Positions 16,585 to 25,795 of a DNA stretch of 30,491 bases are shown in pieces (within the stretch, counting starts at the first letter, position 1; each line of letters opens with the position of its first letter). The DNA is taken from contig JAJZDL010000006.1 of NCBI GenBank assembly GCA_021851465.1, positions 1 to 30,491 on the forward strand. Direction: 5' to 3'. A model generated the notes under the pieces. That model searched no databases. It was not told where the DNA came from and was given only the letters and a program-made list of their open reading frames with translations. The position numbers and the translations under genes were made by a program. The DNA comes from Acidobacteriota bacterium (GTDB taxonomy: Bacteria; Acidobacteriota; Terriglobia; Terriglobales; Acidobacteriaceae).

Positions 16585-16617
16585 TTGACTATATCCTAGG
16601 GGGATATGATATAGAAT
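16585..16617 (+). promoter_or_regulatory. Promoter with internal palindrome for the metal-efflux operon
   Basis: TTGACT at 16585-16590 is a good -35. A -10 may be TATAGA at 16610-16615 (19-base spacer) or GATATA at 16608-16613 (17 bases). Between them ATATCC (16591-16596) and GGATAT (16602-16607) form a dyad around TAGGG. A dyad between -35 and -10 is typical of CsoR/RcnR-type repressor sites, which have C-runs facing G-runs, and a 19-base spacer is typical of MerR-type activator promoters. The regulator gene is not in the window. Confidence 0.6.
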
Positions 16618-16689
16618 AAGGACACGAAGGCCCGGTCGCCGGCCTGCGCGATGGACGACGGAAGACACCCCCTGAAGGCTGAGCAACCG

Positions 16690-17862
16690 ATGGATCAGAT
16701 AAATGCAGTGAGGTTGGCGAGCGCGGTGCTCTGCGTTGCGCTCGGTTCGACCGTGGGATGCAACGGCGGGTCCGGCGGCGCCGCGAGCGAAGCCCCTCCT
16801 CCGGCCACCGTTCAGGCAGACACAAGCTCCAGCCTGGTGCAGGTGGCGAACCCCAACGCATTCCCCTTGGCAGTGGCAGCCAGCTATGCGTCGCCCTCGA
16901 AGCTCGACGTCACCGGCACGGTGAATCCAGACGTCTCGCGGACGATCCCGGTGATCTCGATTGCGTCGGGGCGGGTGCTGCATATCTACGCACGCATTGG
17001 CGACCCGGTGAAGAAGGGGCAGCTCCTGATGGACGTGCAGAGCACGGACGTCTCCACCGCGTTCGACGCATATCTGCGCGCCGTCAACGACGAACGCTTG
17101 ACGCAAGTGCAGCTCGACCGCGCCAAGTTGCTGCACGACAAGGGGGCCATCCCGACCAGCCAGCTTGAGATTGCGCAGGATGCCGAGGACGACGCAAAGT
17201 CCGTGATGACCGCCGCCGAGGAACAACTCAAAGTGCTCGGCGTCGATAAGGACCACCCCAGCGAGACGGTGAAGGTCTACTCGCCGGCCAGCGGCATCGT
17301 CATTGCGCAGAACGTGACCGATGCCGCGGCCGCGGGCGTCACCTACTCCGGGTCGGCCAACGCCTTCACCATCGCCGATCTCTCCCGCGTCTGGGTCGTC
17401 TGCGACGTCTACGAAAACGACCTGGCGCAGGTACATCTTGGGCAGAGAGCGGAGATTCGCCTGAACGCATATCCCGGCAAGGTCTTCACCGGCACGATCA
17501 GTGATATTGGCGCGGTACTCGACCCCTCGCTGCATACCGCCAAGATACGCATCGAGGTGGCAAACCCGGAGATGCTGATGCGCGTGGGAATGTTCGCCAC
17601 CGCGACCTTCTTCGGCCGGACCGCCGAGATGCACGCCAGCGTTCCCGCAACCGCAATCCTGCACCTGCACGACCGCGACTGGGTCTACGTCCCCGTGACT
17701 GGCAGCGATCTTCCCGCGGATGGCGCAGGCAACTTCCGCCGCGTCGCCGTCGATGCCGGAGAGATGCTGCCCAACGGAATGCAGGAGGTCAACTCCGGGA
17801 TCGCCGTCGGCCAGCAGGTCGTCTCCAACGCGCTCACGCTACAGAATTCGGTGGACCAATAG
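16690..17862 (+). CDS. RND efflux periplasmic adaptor (membrane fusion) lipoprotein
   Basis: A 390-residue adaptor of the HlyD/CusB/CzcB type that links an RND pump to the outer-membrane factor. A lipoprotein signal ends STVGC, so Cys24 would be lipidated. The barrel-sandwich halves are VISIASGRVLHIYARIGDPVKKGQLL and VYSPASGIVIAQNV. A helical hairpin lies between them (about 125-190), followed by the beta-barrel (VWVVCDVYENDLAQVHLGQ) and a membrane-proximal domain. The ATG at 16690 begins the signal peptide; ATG at 16651 is in frame but adds 13 polar residues. Its stop abuts the pump's start codon. With the metal-type pump next door, a metal-efflux adaptor is likely. Confidence 0.9.
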   Translation: MDQINAVRLASAVLCVALGSTVGCNGGSGGAASEAPPPATVQADTSSSLVQVANPNAFPLAVAASYASPSKLDVTGTVNPDVSRTIPVISIASGRVLHIYARIGDPVKKGQLLMDVQSTDVSTAFDAYLRAVNDERLTQVQLDRAKLLHDKGAIPTSQLEIAQDAEDDAKSVMTAAEEQLKVLGVDKDHPSETVKVYSPASGIVIAQNVTDAAAAGVTYSGSANAFTIADLSRVWVVCDVYENDLAQVHLGQRAEIRLNAYPGKVFTGTISDIGAVLDPSLHTAKIRIEVANPEMLMRVGMFATATFFGRTAEMHASVPATAILHLHDRDWVYVPVTGSDLPADGAGNFRRVAVDAGEMLPNGMQEVNSGIAVGQQVVSNALTLQNSVDQ

Positions 17863-20800
17863 ATGATCCGCGGCCTCATCGACTTCGCCCTCAACAATCG
17901 CTGGCTGGTTCTCGGAGTGGCCGTCCTGCTCTTCGCCTGGGGCGTCGTATCGTTCCACGACCTGCCCGTCGAGGCGTATCCGGATGTAGCCAACAACTAC
18001 GTCCAGATCATCACGCAGTGGCCGGGCCGCGCCGCCGAAGAGGTCGAGCAACAGGTCACCATCCCCATCGAGATCCAGATGGCGGGCATTCCACACCTCG
18101 AGCACCTGCGTTCCACATCGCTGGCGGGCCTCTCCAGCATCATGCTCATCTTCGACGACGACTCCACCGACAAGGACAACCGCCAGGAGGCCTTCCAGCG
18201 CCTGGGCCAGGTGACGCTGCCGACCGGACTGCAGCCGCAGATGGGCACAGACTGGAGCCCCGTCGGGCAGATCTACTGGTACACGCTGCGCTCCACCAAT
18301 CCCGCCTACGACAGCATGGATCTGAAATCGCTGGAGGACTGGAAGCTGGAGAAGGAGTTCAAGTCCATCCCCGGCGTGGTGGATGTATCGAGCTTTGGCG
18401 GAATCACCCGCGAGTACCAGATCCGCGTCGATCCTGACAAACTGATCGCCTACGGCCTCTCGATCGGCCAGGTCGAGCAGCAGATCGCCAACAATAACGT
18501 CAACGCCGGCGGCAACTTCATCGAGGCGGGTGAGCAGCAGATCAATATCCGCGAGGTCGGCCTCTTCAGCAATGTGCACGACATCGAAGACACCGTCCTC
18601 AAGGCCCAGAACGGCACACCGCTCCGCGTCAAGGACATCGCAACCGTCGTGCAGGGGCCCAAGATTCGGCTCGGCCAGATCGGCAAGACCTGCCGCTTCG
18701 GCGCAACCCCGGCTTCAGAGTCCGACCCCACCGCCCGCCCAGACCCCTGCGTCCAGGTGCTCGACAGCCAGGGCAAGGCAATGCCCATCGAGAGGGAGGA
18801 TGGCAAGCTCATCGACAACCCCGACGTGGTCGAGGGAATCGTCCTGCTACAGAAGGGCGACGACACCGACTCCACGCTCGCAGGCATCCACAAAAAAGTC
18901 GCCGAACTGAACGGCGACCTGCTGCACCCCGGCGAGCTCCCCCCCGGCGTCAAGATCGTTCCCTTTCTGGACCGCAGCGACCTGCTCCGCTACACCACGC
19001 ACACGGTGCTCCACAACCTCAGTGAAGGCATCGTCCTCGTTGTCTTTGTTCTGTTTCTCTTCCTCGGCAATGCGCGCGGTGCAGTCATCGTTGCCCTGAC
19101 CATTCCGTTCTCCCTGCTCTTCGCCTCCATCTGCCTGGACCTGCGCCACATCCCCGCCAACCTGCTCTCGCTCGGCGCGCTGGACTTCGGCATGGTCGTC
19201 GATGGAGCGGTCGTCATGGTGGAGAACATCGTGCGCCACCTCAGCCACGAACGCCGGGACGATGTCACACCCATGCACCAGATCCGCGAGGCCGCCCACG
19301 AGGTGCAGCGCCCCGTATTCTTCGCCATCGGCATCATCATCACCGCGTACCTGCCCATCTTCACGCTGCAGGCCGTCGAGGGCCGCCTCTTCAAGCCCAT
19401 GGCGTGGACCGTCGCCTTCGCGCTGCTGGGTGCGCTTCTCTTCTCGCTGCTCATTGCCCCCGTCCTCTCCAGCTTCTTCTTCGCGCACGGCGCAAGCGAG
19501 TGGAAGAACCCGGCGATGACCTGGCTCACCAACCACTATCGTCGCGCAGTCCGGTGGACGATCGCGCACCGTTACACCACAGTCGGACTGGCATCTCTGG
19601 CACTGGTCTACGCCGGGTTCCTCGCCTTCGGCGGCGCGATCGGCTCCGAGTTCCTTCCCCACCTCGACGAGGGCGCCATCTGGGTGCGCGGTACGCTTGC
19701 GCCCTCCACCGGCCCCACCGAGAGCCTGCGCGTGGTCAACGAGGCGCGCATTCTGCTCAACTCATTCCCCGAGGTCACCAAGGTCGTCAGCCAGACCGGG
19801 CGGCCCGACGATGGAACGGATACCACAGGTTTCTTCAATACCGAATACTTCGTCGATCTCAAACCGAAGGACCAATGGCGGCCCGCCTTCCATCAGAACA
19901 AGGACGAGCTGATCGCCGCCATGAACCGCGAACTCGGCAAGATGCCCGGAGTCATCTGGAACTTCTCGCAGCCCATCTCCGACAACGTCGAGGAGGCCGT
20001 TAGCGGCGTCAAGGGAGAACTCGCCGTCAAGGTCTACGGCGACGACCTGAAGACGCTCGAAGACAAGGGCAACCAGATCGTCTCCATCATGGGCCAGATC
20101 AAGGGCGTGCAGGACCTCGGCCTCTTCCGTGTCCTGGGACAGCCCAACCTCGACTACACGGTGGACCGCGCCGCCGCGGCGCGTTACGGCATCAACGTGG
20201 CGGACGTGCAGGATGCCATCCAGACCGCCGTCGGCGGCAACGCAGTCACCCAGCTCCTGCAGGGCGAGGCGCGCTACGACGTCGTCATCCGCTATCTCCC
20301 GCAGTACCGTTCCACCCAGGAGGCCATCGACAACATTCGCCTGCTCGCGCCCAGCGGCGAGCGCGTCTCACTGGCGCAACTGACGAACGTCAAGATGGAA
20401 GACGGGGCCGAGGAGATCTATCGCGAGGGCGGGCGACGCTACGTCGCCATCAAGTACAGCGTGCGTGGGCGAGACCTCGGCTCCACCGTCGAAGAGGCCA
20501 TTCGCAAGGTCAACGCCCAAGTCTCCCTGCCGACCGGCTACAAGATCGACTGGGCCGGCGAGTACGCCAGCGAGCAGCGCTCGTCCCGCCGCCTCAAGCT
20601 GGTTCTGCCAATCACCATCATCATCATCTTCACCATCCTCTACACCATGTTCCACTCCGGCAAGTGGGCGCTGCTGATCCTTGCCACCGTGTCGATGGCG
20701 CCGGTGGGCGGCCTCACCGCTCTGCTGCTCTCCGGGACCCACTTCAGCGTCTCCTCCGGCGTCGGCTTCCTCGCCCTCTTCGGCGTCTCCGTGCAGACCG

Positions 20801-21111
20801 GCGTCATCATGCTGGAGTACATCAACCAGATGCGCGTGCGTGGCCACTCCATCGAACAGGCGGCCATCGAGGGAGCAGTGCTGCGCCTGCGCCCCATTAT
20901 GATGACCATGCTGGTGGCCACGCTCGGCCTGCTGCCCGCCGCCACATCGCACGGCATCGGCTCCGACTCGCAGCGTCCATTCGCCATCGTTATCGTCGGC
21001 GGCTTGATCGGGGCGCTGGTCATCAGTGTCTTCCTGCTGCCCACCCTCTACGTCTGGATCGCGCGGCCCGGCGACATCCTTCCCGTCCGCGAGACCGAGT
21101 TCGAGAACTAG
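17863..21111 (+). CDS. Heavy-metal efflux RND pump, CzcA/CusA family
   Basis: A 1082-residue inner-membrane proton-driven pump with the usual twelve spans and two large periplasmic domains. The fourth transmembrane helix reads LDFGMVVDGAVVMVEN. Asp441, Asp447 and Glu454 have the same spacing as the CzcA proton-relay residues Asp402, Asp408 and Glu415, which places it with pumps for divalent Zn, Co, Ni or Cd and away from CusA. A segment of about 40 residues with two Cys (GKTCRFGATPASE and ARPDPCVQVLD, about residues 281-305) is longer than the matching region of CzcA. The start follows the adaptor's stop directly; the TolC-like gene begins two bases after its end. Metal specificity is inferred. 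Confidence 0.94.
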   Translation: MIRGLIDFALNNRWLVLGVAVLLFAWGVVSFHDLPVEAYPDVANNYVQIITQWPGRAAEEVEQQVTIPIEIQMAGIPHLEHLRSTSLAGLSSIMLIFDDDSTDKDNRQEAFQRLGQVTLPTGLQPQMGTDWSPVGQIYWYTLRSTNPAYDSMDLKSLEDWKLEKEFKSIPGVVDVSSFGGITREYQIRVDPDKLIAYGLSIGQVEQQIANNNVNAGGNFIEAGEQQINIREVGLFSNVHDIEDTVLKAQNGTPLRVKDIATVVQGPKIRLGQIGKTCRFGATPASESDPTARPDPCVQVLDSQGKAMPIEREDGKLIDNPDVVEGIVLLQKGDDTDSTLAGIHKKVAELNGDLLHPGELPPGVKIVPFLDRSDLLRYTTHTVLHNLSEGIVLVVFVLFLFLGNARGAVIVALTIPFSLLFASICLDLRHIPANLLSLGALDFGMVVDGAVVMVENIVRHLSHERRDDVTPMHQIREAAHEVQRPVFFAIGIIITAYLPIFTLQAVEGRLFKPMAWTVAFALLGALLFSLLIAPVLSSFFFAHGASEWKNPAMTWLTNHYRRAVRWTIAHRYTTVGLASLALVYAGFLAFGGAIGSEFLPHLDEGAIWVRGTLAPSTGPTESLRVVNEARILLNSFPEVTKVVSQTGRPDDGTDTTGFFNTEYFVDLKPKDQWRPAFHQNKDELIAAMNRELGKMPGVIWNFSQPISDNVEEAVSGVKGELAVKVYGDDLKTLEDKGNQIVSIMGQIKGVQDLGLFRVLGQPNLDYTVDRAAAARYGINVADVQDAIQTAVGGNAVTQLLQGEARYDVVIRYLPQYRSTQEAIDNIRLLAPSGERVSLAQLTNVKMEDGAEEIYREGGRRYVAIKYSVRGRDLGSTVEEAIRKVNAQVSLPTGYKIDWAGEYASEQRSSRRLKLVLPITIIIIFTILYTMFHSGKWALLILATVSMAPVGGLTALLLSGTHFSVSSGVGFLALFGVSVQTGVIMLEYINQMRVRGHSIEQAAIEGAVLRLRPIMMTMLVATLGLLPAATSHGIGSDSQRPFAIVIVGGLIGALVISVFLLPTLYVWIARPGDILPVRETEFEN

Positions 21112-21113
21112 CC

Positions 21114-22448
21114 ATGAAACCAGCGTGCAAATTCGTCAATCCGAACGCAGCCACAGGATCTCTTCTTGCGGGTCCGCTCGCCTCAAGATGTGGCCTGCGC
21201 CTGGCAAGTTGTCTCGCAATCCTCTTCGCCTTCGCCGCCGCGACTGCCGCCTGCGCGCAAGGCCAGCCGCAGGCCGCGGCCGCTCCGCTCACCATGCAGC
21301 AGGCCGTCGCTCTGGCGCTCGCGCAGAACCCCACCCTGCTCGCCGCCCGGCAGAACCTGCTCTCCGTCAAGGCGCAGGAGCTGCAAGCAGGTGTCCGGCA
21401 GAACCCCTACTTCGCAGCCTCGGGCAGCGACCTGACCGAGTCCGACAACACGAGCAATCCCTACTTCGTCGCGCTGGGCGTGGGCCGCCTCTTCGAGCGC
21501 GGCAACAAGCGCGAGTGGCGGCTGGACACAGCCCGCTCCACCACCGCCCAAACCGACGACCAGCTCCAGTTGACCGAGCAGCAGACCATCCTCGCCGTGC
21601 GCACCGCCTTCACCAACCTCATCGTCGCCAAGGCCGCCAAGAAGCTGGCCGACGACAACCTCAGCGACTACAAAAAAGAGCTTGCCATCGGCAGCGACCG
21701 CTACAAGGCCGGAGACCTCGCCAAGCTCGACTACGAACGGCTCGACCTGCAGCTTGCGCAGTTCGAGAGCGACGACTCCAACGCCGTCACCGCAGCCGAG
21801 CAGGCCAGCGACCAGCTCCAGGTGCTGCTTGGCATCGCAAAGCCCAGTGCGAGCTTCGATGTGGTTGGCAACGTCGTTCCGCCGCCCGTGACGCTGACCA
21901 TGGACGAGTTGGAACAGAAGGGCCTGGCCGCGCGTCCGGACCTGAAGGCCGCCGTCGCCGCCGTCGCCGTCGCCGATGCGCAGGTCAAGCTGGCATACGC
22001 CAACGGAACCGCCGATCCCACGCTGGAGGCCGACTACAACCGCAACGGCACGGAGAACACCGTCGGCTTCTCGCTCAACATCCCCATCCGCATCTTCGAC
22101 CGCAACCAGGGCAACAAGGAGACGGCGAAGTTCACCGCGCAGGCCAGCCGCTTTAGCGTTGCCGCCGCCCGCAACCAGGTGGTCGGCGACGTGGACCAGG
22201 CCTACTCCGGCTACATCAACTCAAAGGTCCTCTCCGACCGCTACAACGGCCACTATCTCGATGAGGCCAGGGACGTCCTCGACATCGCGCGATTCAGCTA
22301 CGAGCACGGCGGCCTCGCGCTGATCGACTACCTCGACGCGCTGCGCGACTCGCGCTCGGTCTCCTTCGATGCGCTCAACGCCTACCAGCAGACCTGGATC
22401 GCCATCCACCAGCTCAGCTTCGTCACCGCCACGGACATCGCACCCTGA
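21114..22448 (+). CDS. TolC-family outer-membrane factor of the metal pump
   Basis: A 444-residue outer-membrane efflux protein. The signal peptide ends near ATAACAQG (about residue 48); the Cys there leaves open a lipoprotein form. Two OEP repeats follow, each starting with a family-typical segment: LTMQQAVALALAQNPTLLAARQ, and in the second half LEQKGLAARPDLKAAVAAV. The protein would form the trimeric channel-tunnel through the outer membrane, as CzcC does. The start at 21114, two bases after the pump's stop, is chosen over in-frame upstream starts inside the pump gene. No terminator with a T-run follows. Confidence 0.9.
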   Translation: MKPACKFVNPNAATGSLLAGPLASRCGLRLASCLAILFAFAAATAACAQGQPQAAAAPLTMQQAVALALAQNPTLLAARQNLLSVKAQELQAGVRQNPYFAASGSDLTESDNTSNPYFVALGVGRLFERGNKREWRLDTARSTTAQTDDQLQLTEQQTILAVRTAFTNLIVAKAAKKLADDNLSDYKKELAIGSDRYKAGDLAKLDYERLDLQLAQFESDDSNAVTAAEQASDQLQVLLGIAKPSASFDVVGNVVPPPVTLTMDELEQKGLAARPDLKAAVAAVAVADAQVKLAYANGTADPTLEADYNRNGTENTVGFSLNIPIRIFDRNQGNKETAKFTAQASRFSVAAARNQVVGDVDQAYSGYINSKVLSDRYNGHYLDEARDVLDIARFSYEHGGLALIDYLDALRDSRSVSFDALNAYQQTWIAIHQLSFVTATDIAP

Positions 22449-22506
22449 TGGCCCGAGTTTCAACTTCGCTTATAAACGGGTCGCCCTGGGAGAGCGTGCA
22501 GCGCGC

Positions 22507-22537
22507 GTCGAAGGGCCCTGGCGCTCTACGCCAAACC
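22507..22537. repeat. Dispersed intergenic repeat, copy matching 30357-30387
   Basis: A 31-base core running from GTCGAAGG to CGCCAAACC matches 30357-30387 at 27 of 31 positions by eye. Both copies are followed by a C-rich run and a segment like TTCCCAATCT / TTCTCCCAACAATCT. Confidence 0.65.
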
Positions 22538-22659
22538 GCATCTTCCCAATCTGCATGGCTCATCGTACTTGTTATGGCAGGCTTCAGTCCCGCCGCAACT
22601 GTCGCGCAACCGGCCATGTTGAGAGCATTTTTGCAGTTGTTATAGAGAAATATAATTTG

Positions 22660-22694
22660 TCATTCTGGGCGCAGCGGAGGGTCCCCGCATTCCG
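22660..22694. repeat. Dispersed intergenic repeat with GGGCGCAGCG core
   Basis: TCATTCTGGGCGCAGCGG followed by AGGGTCCCCGCATTCCG resembles 30035-30070 (GGGCGCAGCGAAGAATCCCC, then GTATTTCG) and the start of the copy at 30310 (TCATCCTGAGCGCAGC). Confidence 0.55.
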
Positions 22695-22916
22695 TTCGCA
22701 ACGCGCAGCGATACATCATCGGTAAAGATGCTCTGGCCCCCGGACAGGCCCTGTGGCCTGAGCAGGCCTTTCATCGGTTGACCAACACCTGCATAAAACA
22801 CAAAGGAGAGATCCCTGTCGGTGTATCCGGCGGGGATAACCGATGACAAACTGGAGTCGCGACGGGGTATCGAGAGCGCGCCGCCCGGCATTCGGTCGTA
22901 CTCTATAGACAGGCCC

Positions 22917-24194
<1,278 letters not shown>

Positions 24195-24281
24195 TGCGCC
24201 TGCCGCGCAAGGTTCGCCGACACATTCTAAGATCGTAGGGTCGGACAATGCACTTCATGCCACCCGTCCCGAGGAGACACC

Positions 24282-24608
24282 TTGATCAAGAAATTGTTCT
24301 TTACGCTGCTCCAGTTTTTCCTCTTTCTGCTCGCGTATTTCGTGGGCCAGTTTCTGCCGCTTGTGGCCGTGCTCGCCCTGCACACCCTTCGCTCACCCTC
24401 GGTCATCACCAAGTGGGCGAACGGCACTCGCGGCTTCCAGTGGGACGGCATTCTGCTGATGCTCGCGTTCTTCGCCGTGATCCTGCTCATCGAGGCCCTG
24501 CGCAAGCGCATTCGCTCTGCGGCCCCGTGGACCGCGCTGGCTCTGGTGCTGGCCACGATCGCCGGGCTCATTATGAAGTTCGGCGTCCTCTCCTTCGATC
24601 AACAGTGA
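24282..24608 (+). CDS. Small three-span membrane protein
   Basis: A 108-residue protein starting with TTG at 24282, five bases after GAGGAG. Hydrophobic spans lie at about 4-34, 56-72 and 83-100, with basic residues (EALRKRIRS) between the last two. No family is recognised. It follows ddl by 87 bases on the same strand and may be co-transcribed. A perfect hairpin lies just after its stop. Confidence 0.7.
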   Translation: MIKKLFFTLLQFFLFLLAYFVGQFLPLVAVLALHTLRSPSVITKWANGTRGFQWDGILLMLAFFAVILLIEALRKRIRSAAPWTALALVLATIAGLIMKFGVLSFDQQ

Positions 24609-24611
24609 GAA

Positions 24612-24637
24612 CACCCGATGCCGCGCGGCATCGGGTG
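24612..24637. terminator. Perfect 26-base palindrome, terminator-like
   Basis: CACCCGATGCCGC at 24612-24624 is followed directly by its exact complement GCGGCATCGGGTG. It begins four bases after the stop of the small membrane protein gene. No T-run follows, so it could be a weak terminator, an mRNA end-stabilising stem or a protein site. Confidence 0.5.
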
Positions 24638-24787
24638 GGCCCGCTGAGACTGCGGCACCGCCCCAGCGCGGTCGCATTGGGAGATCTCCGCTGCGCGCGA
24701 CCCATGGGCCACGCGCTCTTCGGCCAACGCGGCCCTGAGATCGCTTCCTCCAGGCCCAAAGGCAGTTGTTTTAGAGCGTTTCCCGTT

Positions 24788-25739
24788 TTACTGTAGGCCT
24801 GCTGTGGGTCGCCTGAACCATGCGGCAGCGTTATCGGGGGTGATGAGCTGAAGGGCTTCAGCGATGGCCTGTTCGAGTGTTTCTTTGGTTCTTGCCTTGG
24901 CGGTACTGAGCTCCTGTTTCAGTTTGGCCCAAGCCTTCTCGATGGGATTCAGATGGGGCGAGCAGGGCGGCAGGTAGAGCGCCTCCGCGCCAACTGCTGC
25001 GATCCGTCTGGTCACACCATCGACCTTGTGCGAACTCAAGTTGTCCATCACCACCACGTCCCCCGGTCTCAACGCTGGACAGAGCACTTGCTCGACATAG
25101 GCCAGGAAGATCGCCGTATCCGTGGCCGCTTCGATGGTCGTCGTGGCGATTCATGCCGCGAAGGCTCATCGCACCCAGAACGGCCAGGATTTTCCAGTGG
25201 CCGCCCGGCGTGGCTTCATGGATGCGCTGGCCCGAGAGGGAGCGCGCATAGGGCCGCGTCATCGAAGTCGTAACACCGCTTTCGTCAAGGAAGATCAGAT
25301 GTTCCGGCACGACCGTCCGGATCGTGGCGACGAACTCTTCGCGGCGCTGGAGGTTGGCTTCGGTGTCGCACTCTCTGGCGTGGAGCGACTTTTTTTCAGC
25401 CGCAGACCCAGCCTTCGTACCAGGTACCCAACCCGCCCTCGGCTCAACTGGACTGGGGCCTCGCGACTCAGTTTCGCAGTTAACTCCGTCAAGGTCAGAT
25501 CGGGTTGCGCTCGGCCCCAGGCGATTGCCTGCCTCTCGGCTGCCGCTCCGGCCTGCCGTGTGCGACCGGGCTGATGTCGCACACGGCAGGCCTGCCCATT
25601 GCGATCCACTGTGCCGAAATCTTCTTCGCCCAGCCCAGGCTCACCACGAAACGTTCCGCCAACTCTTCAAGCGTTCCTGCGCCCTGGTCGTAGGCCGACA
25701 AGAACTTCCGGCGCAGATCATCCCATATGCTTTAGCCAT
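24788..25739 (-). pseudogene. IS630-family transposase, frameshifted
   Basis: The pieces, in order: MAKAYG from ATG at 25739; in another frame, DDLRRKFLSAYDQGAGTLEE (helix-turn-helix region); next QPGRTRQAGAAAERQ and PDLTLTELTAKL; then VPEHLIFLDESGVTTSMTRP with the first catalytic Asp; and last VVMDNLSSHK (second Asp) and HLNPIEKAW (catalytic Glu). Frame changes fall near 25722, 25620, 25393 and 25135. The one at 25390-25396 is a run of seven A on the coding strand where -1 slippage restores the frame, as some IS630 members do on purpose; the other three look like mutations. The DDE residues are intact but no single product can be made. Confidence 0.88.
25550..25592. repeat. Perfect 17-bp inverted repeat inside the transposase gene
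   Basis: GGCCTGCCGTGTGCGAC at 25550-25566 is exactly complementary to GTCGCACACGGCAGGCC at 25576-25592, with a 9-base loop. In the transposase frame it encodes the region around CRVRHQPGRTR. It is not at the element's ends. Confidence 0.8.
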
Positions 25740-25795
25740 GGCCTGCTCGTCGCGGAGAATCGCCAAGAACGGTCTACACTATTTTGAGAAATGCC

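Larger units (their letters stand above)
22449..22916. other. Repeat-bearing intergenic region before ddl
   Basis: 468 bases with no supported gene. It carries two pieces of a dispersed repeat (22507-22537 and 22660-22694) that recur near the right end of the window. A TATAGA box at 22904-22909 sits only seven bases before the ddl ATG. Confidence 0.6.

Noticed and set aside
16651..16689. Earlier start for the efflux adaptor
   Set aside because: It would put 13 polar residues in front of a clear lipoprotein signal peptide.
16507..17670. A 387-residue minus-strand open frame
   Set aside because: Antisense to the efflux adaptor; no family features.
20664..22448. A 594-residue version of the TolC-like protein
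   Set aside because: The first 150 codons lie inside the pump gene in another frame; the signal peptide begins at 21114.
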